Shown here in pieces: positions 1-8,918 of a stretch of DNA of 64,000 nucleotides; within the stretch, counting starts at the first letter, position 1, and each line of letters opens with the position of its first letter. The translations under genes and the position numbers were made by a program. Under the pieces are notes generated by a model. It saw only the letters and a program-made list of their open reading frames with translations, searched no databases and was not told the origin of the DNA. This DNA is from Candidatus Pseudomonas phytovorans (lineage in GTDB: Bacteria; Pseudomonadota; Gammaproteobacteria; Pseudomonadales; Pseudomonadaceae), in the NCBI GenBank assembly GCA_029202525.1, contig CP119325.1, forward strand, positions 5,182,001-5,246,000, read 5' to 3'.

Positions 1-659
1 CCGTAGCGGAACGAGTTGACCATGTGCAGCACCGGGTTGGCCAGCGACACGGTCTGCCAGAATGGCGGCAGCAGGTTGATCGAGTAGAACACCCCGCCCA
101 GGTAGGTCAGCGGTGTCAGCACGAAGGTCGGGATGATCGAAATGTCATCGAAGTTGCGCGCAAATACCGCGTTGACGAAGCCCAGCAGCGAGAAGATGGT
201 AGCCGTCAGCAGCACCACGACCACGGTCACGCCCAGGTGATGCACCTGCAGGTCTGTGAAGAACATCGACAGGATGGTCACGATCACCCCCACCGCCAAA
301 CCGCGCAGCACGCCACCCAGCACATAACCGACAAGGATGGTGTGCGGCGAGACCGGCGACACCATCAGCTCTTCGATGGAACGCTGGAATTTGCTGCCGA
401 AGAAGCTCGACACCACGTTGCCGTACGAGTTGGTGATCACCGACATCATGATCAGCCCCGGCACGATGTACTGCATGTAGGTGAAGCCACCCATGTCGCC
501 GATCTGCCGGCCGATCAGGTTACCGAAGATGACGAAGTACAACACCATGGTGATCGCCGGCGGCAGCAGGGTCTGCGGCCAGATGCGCAGAAAGCGCCGT
601 ACTTCGCGGTAGACGATGGTATTCAGGGCGACCCAGTTGGTGCGCAGTTCCACACTCAT
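1..659 (-). CDS. ABC-2 type transporter permease, 3' end outside window
   Basis: This is the inner-membrane permease of an ABC exporter of the YadH type. Translation from the ATG at 659 gives about 219 residues before the window edge, so the C-terminus is missing. The protein has a short cytoplasmic N-terminus followed by several hydrophobic helices, and the characteristic ABC-2 stretch FGSKFQRSIEELMVSPVS is near residue 90. The start codon overlaps the stop of the upstream ATPase gene as ATGA, so the two are translationally coupled and surely form one exporter. YadGH-type exporters have no firmly known substrate, and none can be read here. Confidence 0.9.
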   Translation of the reverse strand, partial: MSVELRTNWVALNTIVYREVRRFLRIWPQTLLPPAITMVLYFVIFGNLIGRQIGDMGGFTYMQYIVPGLIMMSVITNSYGNVVSSFFGSKFQRSIEELMVSPVSPHTILVGYVLGGVLRGLAVGVIVTILSMFFTDLQVHHLGVTVVVVLLTATIFSLLGFVNAVFARNFDDISIIPTFVLTPLTYLGGVFYSINLLPPFWQTVSLANPVLHMVNSFRY

Positions 660-1588
660 ACGGCCACCTTCGACAGGTTTTTTTCCACCAGGGACACGAA
701 CAGCTCCTCGAGTCGGTTGGTCTTGTTGCGCAGGCTCTGCACCTCAATGTTCTGCAGCGCCAGCTGGCCGAACAGCGCGGTAATACCGATGTCCTTTTCC
801 ACTTGCACCTCAAGGGTGTGCGGGGTGAGCAACCGGCACGGATAGCCTTGCAGCACCGGCGCGCTGGCCAGGTCCTGCTTGATGTCGAGCACGAAGGTTT
901 CTACATGCAGTTTGCCCAGCAGCTGACGCATGCTGGTGTTCTCGACAATGGTGCCGTGGTCGATGATGCCGATGTTACGGCACAGCTGCTCAGCCTCTTC
1001 CAGGTAGTGGGTGGTGAGGATGATGGTGATGCCCTTCTGGTTCAGCTCGGTGAGGAAACTCCACATCGAGCGGCGCAGCTCGATGTCCACACCGGCGGTG
1101 GGTTCGTCGAGGATCAGCAGGCGTGGTTCGTGAATCAGGGCGCGGGCAATCATCAGGCGACGCTTCATGCCACCGGACAGCGACCGCGACGGCACGTCGC
1201 GCTTGTCCCACAACCCCAGTTGGGTCAGGTACTGCTCGGCGCGCTCCTTGGCCAGCTTGGGCGGGATACCGTAGTAGCCAGCCTGGGTCACGACAATGTC
1301 GAAGGTTTTCTCGAACTGGTTGAAGTTGAACTCCTGCGGCACCACGCCCAGGCAGCGCTTGAGCGCCGAAGGCTCGCGGTCCAGGTCATGGCCAAACACG
1401 TTGACCGTGCCGCTGGTCTTGTTTACCAGGGTAGAGAGGATACCGATGGTGGTGGACTTGCCGGCGCCATTGGGGCCGAGCAAGGCGAAGAAGTCGCCTT
1501 CGGCAACGTCCAGATCGATCCCTTTGAGGGCCTGGAAGCCATTGCCGTAGGTTTTGGTCAGCTGTCGAATGGACAGGGCAGAACTCAT
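656..1588 (-). CDS. ABC transporter ATP-binding protein (YadG-like)
   Basis: This 310-residue nucleotide-binding subunit powers the permease encoded just downstream. The Walker A motif GPNGAGKST is at residues 38-46, followed by the ABC signature LSGGMKRRL and the Walker B/D-loop LLILDEPTAGVD. The H-loop histidine lies in LTTHYLEEAEQLC. Length and domain order are normal for a half-exporter ATPase. The ATG at 1588 is the only sensible start, because homology begins almost at the N-terminus. The gene opens the two-gene operon. A Fur-box-like sequence lies about 110 bp upstream (1699-1717). The transported compound is unknown. Confidence 0.93.
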   Translation of the reverse strand: MSSALSIRQLTKTYGNGFQALKGIDLDVAEGDFFALLGPNGAGKSTTIGILSTLVNKTSGTVNVFGHDLDREPSALKRCLGVVPQEFNFNQFEKTFDIVVTQAGYYGIPPKLAKERAEQYLTQLGLWDKRDVPSRSLSGGMKRRLMIARALIHEPRLLILDEPTAGVDIELRRSMWSFLTELNQKGITIILTTHYLEEAEQLCRNIGIIDHGTIVENTSMRQLLGKLHVETFVLDIKQDLASAPVLQGYPCRLLTPHTLEVQVEKDIGITALFGQLALQNIEVQSLRNKTNRLEELFVSLVEKNLSKVAV

Positions 1589-1698
1589 AGCGGGTCACGT
1601 ACCGAGTGAAAAGGTCAGGACACGCCAGGGCAGATCACTGGCGCAGTGAGTGCGGCCATGGTGCAAGGCTGGGCCGCACAAGTACAGTCATGTGTATT

Positions 1699-1717
1699 GA
1701 TAATGACTATCGAAGTA
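1699..1717 (-). promoter_or_regulatory. possible Fur box upstream of the ABC exporter
   Basis: On the minus strand this 19-mer reads TACTTCGATAGTCATTATC. It matches the Fur consensus GATAATGATAATCATTATC at 13 of 19 positions, and at 12 of 13 over the right-hand part. It sits in the only non-coding gap (1589-1731) upstream of the ABC operon. Iron control is an inference from this match alone. Confidence 0.35.
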
Positions 1718-1731
1718 GCCGTGGTGTTCGA

Positions 1732-2355
1732 TCAGGTCAGCGCAGTCATCACCGCAGCCTGGTAGGCCGGGCGCTGTTTCAGTCGCTCGTACCAGGCTTC
1801 CAGGTGGTACATGGCCGGGCGCTCGATGGGCATTTCGAACCAGGCATAGACGAAGCTACCCAGTGGGATGTCGCCCATGCCGATCTGGTCACCGGAAAGG
1901 TAAGGCTGTTTGGCCAGGATTTCGTCGGCAATGGCCAGCAACTGGGCGCATTGCTTGTGCGCGGCATTGATTGCCACCCAATCGCGCTGGTCTTCCGGGG
2001 TGCGCAGCAGGCCCCAGAACAGCGGGCGGAACGGTGCGGCGAACGACGACGTGGTCCAGTCCATCCACTTGTCGGCCAGTGCGCGCTGGCGCGGGTCTTC
2101 CAGATACCAGCCCTGCTCTGTGCCGTATTCGGCGCACAGGTAGCGGACGATGGTGTTGGATTCCCACAGGGTCAGGTCTCCGTCTTCAAGCATCGGTACC
2201 AAGCCATTGGGGTTGCGGGCGCGGTAGTGCGGCTCGTTGACCACGCCGAAGGCGCCACCGGCGTCGATCGATTCGAAGTCCAGGCCCAGCTCGTGGGCGA
2301 CCCACAGCGCCTTGCGCACATTGCTCGAATTCTTGCGGCCCCAGATCTTCAGCAT
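1732..2355 (-). CDS. glutathione S-transferase
   Basis: This cytosolic glutathione S-transferase has 207 residues. The N-terminal thioredoxin-like domain starts MLKIWGRKNSSNVRKAL, with the usual SN pair that binds or activates the thiol, and carries GLVPMLEDGDLTLWESNTI with the cis-proline and the ES motif that holds the gamma-glutamyl group. An all-helical C-terminal domain follows from about residue 85. The frame is open further upstream, but the ATG at 2355 is chosen because family homology starts there and AAGGA lies at proper spacing before it. It is monocistronic. The REP pair upstream separates it from divergent fadE. Substrate is unknown. Confidence 0.92.
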   Translation of the reverse strand: MLKIWGRKNSSNVRKALWVAHELGLDFESIDAGGAFGVVNEPHYRARNPNGLVPMLEDGDLTLWESNTIVRYLCAEYGTEQGWYLEDPRQRALADKWMDWTTSSFAAPFRPLFWGLLRTPEDQRDWVAINAAHKQCAQLLAIADEILAKQPYLSGDQIGMGDIPLGSFVYAWFEMPIERPAMYHLEAWYERLKQRPAYQAAVMTALT

Positions 2356-2414
2356 GGCAACGTCCTTATGAATGCGGAGGTTGCACAGTCTACTCCAGAG
2401 TTTTATCGCCTGTA

Positions 2415-2512
2415 CTGGCCTCTTCGCGGGCGCGCCCGCTCCCACAGGATCACCACATTTCCAGAATCTGTGGTGATCCTGTGGGAGCGGGCGCGCCCGC
2501 GAAGAGGCCGGC
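2415..2512. repeat. REP inverted pair (BIME-like)
   Basis: Two copies of the P. putida REP hairpin face each other: CTCTTCGCGGGCGCGCCCGC followed by TCCCACAGG, then its complement. The central bases are also complementary (GATCACCACA / TGTGGTGATC), so the whole block is one long palindrome. It lies between the divergent GST and fadE genes. Confidence 0.9.
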
Positions 2513-2637
2513 ACAGGAAAACAATGCACTGAAACTCCCACCGCCACACCCTGTCACTGTTCTGACCCTGCCGTTCACAGCGTTGCGTCTAAGCTATCCG
2601 GGACGGCTCAAGCCCTTGGTTCCAAGGAGGACCGATT

Positions 2638-5085
2638 ATGTTGCTGTTGTGGTTGATAGTGCTGGTGATCGGCGCGGCTTACCTCACGCACCGGCGCCTG
2701 GCGCCCTTGCAGATTCTCGGCATCATGGCGGCCTACGTACTGCTGATGAGCATTTTCAGCAGCGCCCCCGGCTGGCTGCTGGCACTGATCTGGGTCGTGC
2801 TGGCGCTGAAAACCGCCCTGGTTGCGCTGCCGGACTGGCGCCGCAAGGTGTTCTCCGCCCCAGTCTTCGACTGGTTCCAGCGTACCTTGCCGCCCATGTC
2901 GCAGACCGAGCGGGAGGCCATCGACGCTGGCACCGTGTGGTGGGACGGCGAACTGTTCAGCGGCCGCCCTGACTGGCGCGTGCTGCTCGATTACCCGGCA
3001 CCGAAACTGACCGAAGAAGAACAGGCGTTCATCGACGGCCCCACCGAAGCGCTCTGCGCGATGGTCAGCGACTGGCAGATCGGCCAGGACCTCGACCTGC
3101 CGCCCGAAGCCTGGGCGCATATCAAGTCGAACGGTTTTTTTGCCCTGATCATCCCCAAGGACTATGGCGGTAAAGGTTTCTCCGCCTATGCCCACTCCCA
3201 GGTGGCGATGAAACTGGCCACCCGCAGCGGCGACCTGGCGTCTACCGTGATGGTGCCGAACTCCCTCGGCCCGGCAGAATTACTGCTGCATTACGGCACC
3301 GACGAACAACGCAACCACTACCTGCCACGCCTCGCCCGTGGCGAGGAAATCCCCTGCTTCGCCCTCACCGGCCCGCTGGCCGGATCTGACGCGGGTGCCA
3401 TGCCTGACACCGGCATCATTTGCAAAGGCCAATGGAATGGCGAAGAAGTCATCGGCCTGCGCCTGAACTGGGAAAAGCGCTACATCACCCTCGGCCCGGT
3501 CGCCACCCTGCTGGGCCTGGCGTTCAAGGCATACGACCCTGACCACCTGCTGGGTGAAGAGGAAGAGCTGGGCATCAGCCTGGCATTGATCCCCACAGAC
3601 ACGCCCGGCGTGGACATCGGCAAGCGCCATCTGCCGCTGGGCGCTGCCTTCATGAACGGCCCCAACAGTGGCAAGGACGTATTCGTCCCCCTGGACTTCC
3701 TGATAGGCGGCCAGGCCATGCTCGGCAAAGGCTGGATGATGCTGATGAACTGCCTGTCGGTGGGCCGCTCGATCTCCCTGCCCGCCGTAGGGACAGGGGC
3801 CGCCAAATACACCAGCCTGGTCACCGGCCAGTACGCCAACATCCGCGAACAATTCAACGTGCCGCTGGCAGCCTTCGAAGGCATCCAGGAATCGCTGGCA
3901 CGCATCGGCGGCAATGCCTGGCTGATGGACAGCGCCCGCCTCTTGACCGCCAAGGCCGTGGACCTGGGCGAGAAACCCTCGGTACTGTCGGCGATTCTCA
4001 AGTACCACCTTACCGAGCGTGGCCGCGAATGCATCCAGCATGCCATGGACGTGCACGGTGGCAAGGGCATCATCATGGGCCCGAACAACTACCTGGGCCG
4101 TAACTGGCAAGGGGCGCCGATCTTCATCACCGTCGAAGGCGCCAACATCCTCTCGCGCAACCTGATGATCTTCGGCCAAGGTGCCATCCGCTGCCACCCA
4201 TTCGTGCTCAAGGAAATGGCCTTGGCTGGCCGTGAAGACCGCGACCAGGCGCTGAAGGAATTCGACGACCTGCTGATGAAGCACATCATGTTCGCTGCCG
4301 GTAACGCGGCAAGTACACTGGTGTTCAACCTTGGGCTGGGCCGACTGGAGAATGTGCCGGGTGATGCCTTGAGCCAAGGCTACTTCCGCGCCCTCAACCG
4401 CCAGGCCTCTGCCTTTGCTCTGCTGGCCGACCTGTCGATGATGCTACTGGGCGGCGCGCTCAAACGTCGCGAACGCCTGAGCGCGCGGCTGGGCGACGTC
4501 CTGAGCTACCTGTACCTGTCCAGCGCCGCACTCAAGCGCTACCACGACCTCGGCTCACCGAAGCACATGCAGCCTCTGCTGCGCTGGGCCATGGAAGAAA
4601 GCCTGGGCCAGGCGGAAAAAGCCCTCGACCGGCTGCTGGACAATTTCCCCAACCGCTTTGTCGGCTGCGCCCTGCGCGTGCTGGTGTTCCCCTTCGGCCG
4701 TCGTCATACCGGGCCCAGTGATGAACTGGACGCCGAGGTAGCGGCGCTGATCGGGCGTAACAAAGGCGATCCGGCGCTGGAGGAGTTGCTTGCCGGTTGC
4801 TTCAGGCCACAAACCGAGGGCGATCCAGTGGCGGCACTGCAACGCGCCTGTGACCTGCTGGAGGAGGCAGCCCCCTTGCACAAGGCGCTGCATCAGGCGA
4901 TCAAAGGCGGCAAGGTACAGCCGACACCTGGGCAGTCGGCAATTGATGCAGCCGTGCAGAGCGGTGTGCTTCAGCCAGATGAAGGTCTAAAGCTGCACGA
5001 GGCCGAAAAAGCCCGCAGAACCGTGATTGATGTGGACGCCTTCAACAAAGCGCAATTGCTGCCCGAGCACGGCAAAGTACGCTGA
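2638..5085 (+). CDS. fadE: acyl-CoA dehydrogenase FadE
   Basis: This protein of 815 residues catalyses the first step of fatty-acid beta-oxidation, the FAD-dependent desaturation of acyl-CoA to trans-2-enoyl-CoA. The N-terminus holds two or three hydrophobic helices (residues 1-65), typical of the large membrane-associated FadE family of gamma-proteobacteria. The acyl-CoA dehydrogenase domain follows, with FALTGPLAGSDAG at about residues 240-252 and the helical flavin domain with MDVHGGKGIIMGPNNYLGR. A C-terminal FadE-specific extension (DUF1974) fills residues 500-815. Length agrees with E. coli FadE (814 aa). A strong AAGGAGG ribosome site precedes the ATG. It is transcribed alone and ends at a GC-rich hairpin. 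Confidence 0.95.
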   Translation: MLLLWLIVLVIGAAYLTHRRLAPLQILGIMAAYVLLMSIFSSAPGWLLALIWVVLALKTALVALPDWRRKVFSAPVFDWFQRTLPPMSQTEREAIDAGTVWWDGELFSGRPDWRVLLDYPAPKLTEEEQAFIDGPTEALCAMVSDWQIGQDLDLPPEAWAHIKSNGFFALIIPKDYGGKGFSAYAHSQVAMKLATRSGDLASTVMVPNSLGPAELLLHYGTDEQRNHYLPRLARGEEIPCFALTGPLAGSDAGAMPDTGIICKGQWNGEEVIGLRLNWEKRYITLGPVATLLGLAFKAYDPDHLLGEEEELGISLALIPTDTPGVDIGKRHLPLGAAFMNGPNSGKDVFVPLDFLIGGQAMLGKGWMMLMNCLSVGRSISLPAVGTGAAKYTSLVTGQYANIREQFNVPLAAFEGIQESLARIGGNAWLMDSARLLTAKAVDLGEKPSVLSAILKYHLTERGRECIQHAMDVHGGKGIIMGPNNYLGRNWQGAPIFITVEGANILSRNLMIFGQGAIRCHPFVLKEMALAGREDRDQALKEFDDLLMKHIMFAAGNAASTLVFNLGLGRLENVPGDALSQGYFRALNRQASAFALLADLSMMLLGGALKRRERLSARLGDVLSYLYLSSAALKRYHDLGSPKHMQPLLRWAMEESLGQAEKALDRLLDNFPNRFVGCALRVLVFPFGRRHTGPSDELDAEVAALIGRNKGDPALEELLAGCFRPQTEGDPVAALQRACDLLEEAAPLHKALHQAIKGGKVQPTPGQSAIDAAVQSGVLQPDEGLKLHEAEKARRTVIDVDAFNKAQLLPEHGKVR

Positions 5086-5090
5086 ATCAA

Positions 5091-5111
5091 GGGGGCCGTT
5101 TTGCGGCCCCC
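5091..5111 (+). terminator. GC-rich hairpin after fadE
   Basis: GGGGGCCG and CGGCCCCC form an 8-bp stem with loop TTTTG just after the fadE stop. There is no T-run behind it, so it may only slow or shield transcription. Confidence 0.5.
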
Positions 5112-5164
5112 TCCCTACCGACGTATACTCCGCGCCCGTTTCATCCACCTCGAGGACCATCCCC

Positions 5165-5575
5165 ATGGCCACCCCCCACCTGCAATACCACCTGCAACTG
5201 CTGAACCACCTGCGCACCATCCTGGTGGCCCTGGGTGACGCCGAGCAGGTACCGGAGGAAAGCCACGCCCTGTTCCTGGAGCGCTTCGACGAACTGTTGA
5301 CCCTGCTGCCGCAGGACCCGCTGGAAAGCCAGTACCTGGGACAGGACCTGTTGTGCCAGGTGATCCAGCGCTACCCGCAGATTGCTCATCTGGTGCCACG
5401 TGACCTGTTGTGGTTCTTTGGCGGCGACTGCTTGCACTATATGCCCGATGAAGAGCTCGACCTCTATCAGCAACTGGAAGAACGCCGCTACGATGCCGAA
5501 AAACAGGGCGAATCTTTCGACTGGAACCAAGAAAAACAGCAACTCGGTGAGGCACATCAACGCAACAGAAACTGA
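5165..5575 (+). CDS. PA2817-like conserved protein
   Basis: This 136-residue cytoplasmic protein matches, from memory, the Pseudomonas family represented by PA2817, which lies beside fadE in P. aeruginosa as well. It is acidic and mostly helical, without signal peptide or membrane segment. Recognisable stretches are HLVPRDLLWFFGGDCLHYMP near residues 78-97 and a charged C-terminus. The start at 5165 is favoured over an upstream in-frame ATG at 5027, which lies inside fadE; the latter would add residues unlike the family. Its function is not known. The steady link with fadE may point to lipid use, but that is only context. Confidence 0.8.
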   Translation: MATPHLQYHLQLLNHLRTILVALGDAEQVPEESHALFLERFDELLTLLPQDPLESQYLGQDLLCQVIQRYPQIAHLVPRDLLWFFGGDCLHYMPDEELDLYQQLEERRYDAEKQGESFDWNQEKQQLGEAHQRNRN

Positions 5576-5618
5576 CCCCGCACCGGCTTCGGGCAATGCA
5601 AGTGAAAGGCCAGCGTGC

Positions 5619-7127
5619 TCAGTCCTCGAGCAGGCTTAGCAGGCCTACGGTATCAAACATCGGCATGGGAACGATGATCACCCCATATCGCCATTCGGTT
5701 TGGTCTCGTTCATCCTCCGCCATCAAGACTGTGACTGGGCTAGGGCTGGATGAAGCAGGGGTGAAAATGCCCTCAGCGGAAATCGCCCCATTACCGGCCA
5801 GTCTATGCCACTTCACGCTTGCAGCCGGCACCTGGGTCTCACCGTTCCTGGTAAACCAGCACAAGCTAAGCTGTAATCCCGTGGTGTGCCTGGCAAATCT
5901 GATGAAGTGCGTTGGCGGTACGAAGGTTGTGACGAATACCGATGAAGCGGAGCCTGATGCTCCAGTAGCCTCTACGATATCTGTTGCCACAGGCAGCCCG
6001 TCGACAGCGGACCTGTAGGCGGGTGAAATCAGCATGTCGGCAGAATCATTGAACTTGGCTGACGGTTGCGGCGACAGGGGCGGCACGTAGAAATACCTGT
6101 TGTTTTCTTTCTCAAGCTGACCTCGCTCGTCGCCTTTCAAGGCCCATGTCGGATTCGGCAAAGGCGTGCCCGTGAACTCGACAAGCTCTTTACTACCCCC
6201 AGCTGCAAGAATTCGCGCAACGGGTGTTAGCTGATAAGCAGCGGATACAGCACTTTCCTGCGTGGCGCCAACCAAGGCCCTACTGCGCTGTCCGTACTGG
6301 ATCAGCCAGCTGCCTGCGCTCTTCTTTTCCTGCGTCACTGTTAGCGAGCCAGGCGGGACGAGCAGGTCCGAAAGCCATTGCAAGTCCGCAGGTGCTTTGC
6401 CGTCGGCCGAGTCGGAGAAGAACTCGGACGCAGGAATTGCAGAGAGGACCTCATTAGTCTGCGGCGTGTAGGTGCAGCCCTGAAGAGATGCCACGGATGA
6501 CTGAGCGCTCATCGAAAGTTGCGTCTTGATAATAAACACTATCGGCCAGCCTTCAACCTCTTGAACGACCACATTGATGTAAATTTGCTGCGGAAGCTCC
6601 GTCTGTGGTGGAGGGACCCGGGTGATTGCCACTTTCTTCAGCTGGTCGTAGTGCGCGACAAATTTATCAGGAACTACTGCAGGCGTTCTTGAAGATGCTG
6701 GACTATAGAACGCATAAGAGGCCCCACCCGTCCATTGCATGCTGAGTTCACCATCGGCAGTCGCATCGTATTTTAGCCAGCTCGCATCAGTATCTACACT
6801 CACTCTCAACCTGTCGCCAAACGGGGATGGCGCACCAACTGCGACAACTTGTTTCGCCCCGCTTCCACCCAGCCGCCGCAAGCGTATGACAGCCTCATCC
6901 CCTTGGGACAAGTATATCTCGGTATACCTGACTCCTGTGCGAACAAGCTCCGCTTTTCCGAAACGCGTAACATGGCTTTCCCAATAATTTTCCATGATCG
7001 GCGTGGTCACAACCACGAACTCCAACGAGCCGCGAAGCGCTCCCCAAAGTGCATTTAACGGCGAGAGGGTACTCCAAGCACTTGCGACCATTGATGTATT
7101 GCTTTCAGAAACGCCTTCAGTATTCAT
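5619..7127 (-). CDS. Ig-like-domain protein, partner type of Rhs loci
   Basis: This protein of 502 residues has no signal peptide and no membrane helix. I do not recognise a named family. The C-terminal part repeats beta-rich, Ig-like units; the last unit (about residues 435-490) reads GNGAISAEGIFTPASSS then PVTVLMAEDE and YGVIIVP. A matching unit opens the truncated protein at 13598-14812 (GTGTYSP, VPVCVIIADD, YAMVEFVP), so the two genes are paralogues. The start at 7127 is preferred because AGGAAG stands six bases before it; an ATG at 7142 has no ribosome site. GC content is visibly below the neighbours, which suggests transfer. The gene is alone on its strand, facing away from the fimbrial operon. 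Confidence 0.7.
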   Translation of the reverse strand: MNTEGVSESNTSMVASAWSTLSPLNALWGALRGSLEFVVVTTPIMENYWESHVTRFGKAELVRTGVRYTEIYLSQGDEAVIRLRRLGGSGAKQVVAVGAPSPFGDRLRVSVDTDASWLKYDATADGELSMQWTGGASYAFYSPASSRTPAVVPDKFVAHYDQLKKVAITRVPPPQTELPQQIYINVVVQEVEGWPIVFIIKTQLSMSAQSSVASLQGCTYTPQTNEVLSAIPASEFFSDSADGKAPADLQWLSDLLVPPGSLTVTQEKKSAGSWLIQYGQRSRALVGATQESAVSAAYQLTPVARILAAGGSKELVEFTGTPLPNPTWALKGDERGQLEKENNRYFYVPPLSPQPSAKFNDSADMLISPAYRSAVDGLPVATDIVEATGASGSASSVFVTTFVPPTHFIRFARHTTGLQLSLCWFTRNGETQVPAASVKWHRLAGNGAISAEGIFTPASSSPSPVTVLMAEDERDQTEWRYGVIIVPMPMFDTVGLLSLLED

Positions 7128-7434
7128 ACTGTCTTCCTGCATACCGGCAATCTACGGAGCAGCCAAACCGCCGCGGAAACATTAACCCGTTGTACCGCAG
7201 GATTGGCTGTGAGTAGCCGATGAAAGCAGGCATATCACCAACTCGCAACTGACAGAACTGACAGTTGACCAAAGCCTGCGAACACCGCCAGCATCAAGCG
7301 AAATCAGGCAAGATTAAGACTTTTCCTACATACCTGCCTGACTACCAGCTCTAATCTGCTGGCGCTGCCACCCCTTCAGTTAATCGGCAGCATTGATCAG
7401 GCAAATACTTTGCCTGTAAATATCTGGAGATGTC
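7128..7434. promoter_or_regulatory. intergenic region of divergent Ig-like and pilin genes
   Basis: This AT-richer gap of 307 bases must hold the promoters for both divergent genes. The only structure I see is a perfect tandem repeat, AACTGACAG at 7247-7255 and again at 7256-7264. No clear sigma-70 pair stands out. A GGAG ribosome site precedes the pilin ATG. Confidence 0.5.
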
Positions 7435-7995
7435 ATGAAAAAAAATCTTATCGCCCTAGGTCTCGCACTGGGTCTCGCCAGCGCCAATACATTAGCCGCA
7501 ACCGTCGGCACAGGCGCGATCCATTTCTATGGCAGAATTGACTCGGGCACCTGCCCGATCGAGATCATCGACCCGGTCACCGGCAACCCGGAGAGCGGCA
7601 ATCGGGTACTCATGGGTAATGTCGACGCTTCGCTGTTCAACGCTAGCGGCGATGAAGCCGCATCACGCGCCTTTGGCATGCGCATCACCCCAGGTAATGG
7701 TTGCACCGTCAACCCTGGCGACGCAGCCAGCGTGAGCTTCAGTGGCGCCTTTGGTGGTGCTGGCAACGGCGGCACCCTGTTTGCCCTGGAAGCTGGCGGC
7801 GCACAGAACCTGGCCCTGGTCCTCAAGGATGACACGGGCACCCCGATCGCCCATGGCGCCACCTCGAAGGCCTATCCGCTGGATGCCGCCAACCCGACCA
7901 CCATGCTCTTCAGCGTTGCCTATAAGTCGACAGACAGGGTCGTAACCGCCGGCGCAGCCAATACCAGCATGCAGTTCGTCGTCGATGTTCCTTGA
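7435..7995 (+). CDS. type 1-like fimbrial major pilin
   Basis: This 186-residue subunit of chaperone-usher fimbriae has a Sec signal peptide at residues 1-22 (cut near TLA-ATV). The mature pilin has the conserved cysteine pair (SGTCPIEI and GNGCTVNPG) that forms the subunit disulfide. The chain ends with the beta-strand MQFVVDVP, in place of the usual penultimate tyrosine motif. It is the first gene of the fimbrial operon, followed by the chaperone after 64 bp, and is a close paralogue of the pilin at 8919. Because the usher is broken, surface assembly is doubtful unless another usher serves it. Confidence 0.85.
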   Translation: MKKNLIALGLALGLASANTLAATVGTGAIHFYGRIDSGTCPIEIIDPVTGNPESGNRVLMGNVDASLFNASGDEAASRAFGMRITPGNGCTVNPGDAASVSFSGAFGGAGNGGTLFALEAGGAQNLALVLKDDTGTPIAHGATSKAYPLDAANPTTMLFSVAYKSTDRVVTAGAANTSMQFVVDVP

Positions 7996-8059
7996 GCGAC
8001 GCTCTTCGGGCGCACACCCTGCGCCCGAACGCTTGCCTTCCTTCTATAGGTAATGCCAG

Positions 8060-8785
8060 ATGAAAAATCACCTGCGCCGCCTTGCCTTGGGTGCCTGCCT
8101 GGCAGCCACCGTGTCATCCGTACAGGCCGCGTTGACCGTCAGCACCACGCGCATCGTGTTCGACAGCGACAAGCGCAGCACCTCCGTGGTTATCGCCAAC
8201 CCGAGCCCGCGTCACTACGCGGTGCAAACCTGGATCAACACCAGCAAGGACGATACCGATACAGCGGTGCCGCTGGCCACCTCACCCGGGCTGTTCCGGC
8301 TGGACCCGGGCAAACAACAGATGGTGCAGATCAGCCGCTTGCCAAACACGCTGCCCAAAGACCGGGAAACGTTATTTTACCTGAATTTGCAGGAAATACC
8401 GGAGGCGAACCCCGAGCAAGCGAACGTGCTCAACATTGCGTTGCGCACCCGCCTCAAGCTCTTCTACCGCCCTAGTGAACTCAAGGGGGGCCCTGCCGAC
8501 AGGGCTGGCGAGCTGCAGTGGTCTGTGCGCCAAAATGCAGGGCGGGTGCAATTGGTGGTGGATAACCCGACACCCTATTACTACACATTTGGCCGCCTGG
8601 AAGTCACTGCTGCCGGCAGGACCGAAGCTCTCCAGGCCAAGGCCATGGCAACGCCGTTCGCACAGCAGGCCTACGACCTGAAACAGCTCAGGTCGGCCAA
8701 CGGGCTGCAGCTGACCTATACCACCATCAATGATTACGGCGTGGCCACCCCCGTGGTGCAAACGCCACTGTCACTTCGCCCTTGA
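8060..8785 (+). CDS. periplasmic pilus chaperone (PapD/FimC family)
   Basis: This 241-residue chaperone binds unfolded pilins in the periplasm by donor-strand complementation. A signal peptide spans residues 1-23 (VQA-AL). Two Ig-like domains follow. The family signature LPKDRETLFYLNLQEIP is intact, as is LRTRLKLFYRP with the subunit-anchoring lysine; the matching arginine is in TTRIVFDS. Length is normal. AGGTAATGCCAG before the ATG gives a modest ribosome site. It stands between the two pilin genes, and a hairpin follows the stop at 8823. The usher that should accept its complexes has lost the very domain that binds chaperones. Confidence 0.93.
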   Translation: MKNHLRRLALGACLAATVSSVQAALTVSTTRIVFDSDKRSTSVVIANPSPRHYAVQTWINTSKDDTDTAVPLATSPGLFRLDPGKQQMVQISRLPNTLPKDRETLFYLNLQEIPEANPEQANVLNIALRTRLKLFYRPSELKGGPADRAGELQWSVRQNAGRVQLVVDNPTPYYYTFGRLEVTAAGRTEALQAKAMATPFAQQAYDLKQLRSANGLQLTYTTINDYGVATPVVQTPLSLRP

Positions 8786-8822
8786 ATACGGTCCGCGGTG
8801 CTGGTTGCACAGTCAACACCTG

Positions 8823-8844
8823 ATCGGGCCGCATAGGGCCCGAT
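8823..8844 (+). terminator. hairpin between chaperone and second pilin
   Basis: ATCGGGCC pairs with GGCCCGAT around a GCATAG loop. There is no T-run, so it is more likely a processing or attenuation hairpin inside the operon than a full terminator. Confidence 0.45.
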
Positions 8845-8918
8845 TCGCGTTGTTGCCACCAGCATTCGGCATGAGTGACATCGGCGTCCTGCATGACTGA
8901 ACGATCATGGAGCAGCTT

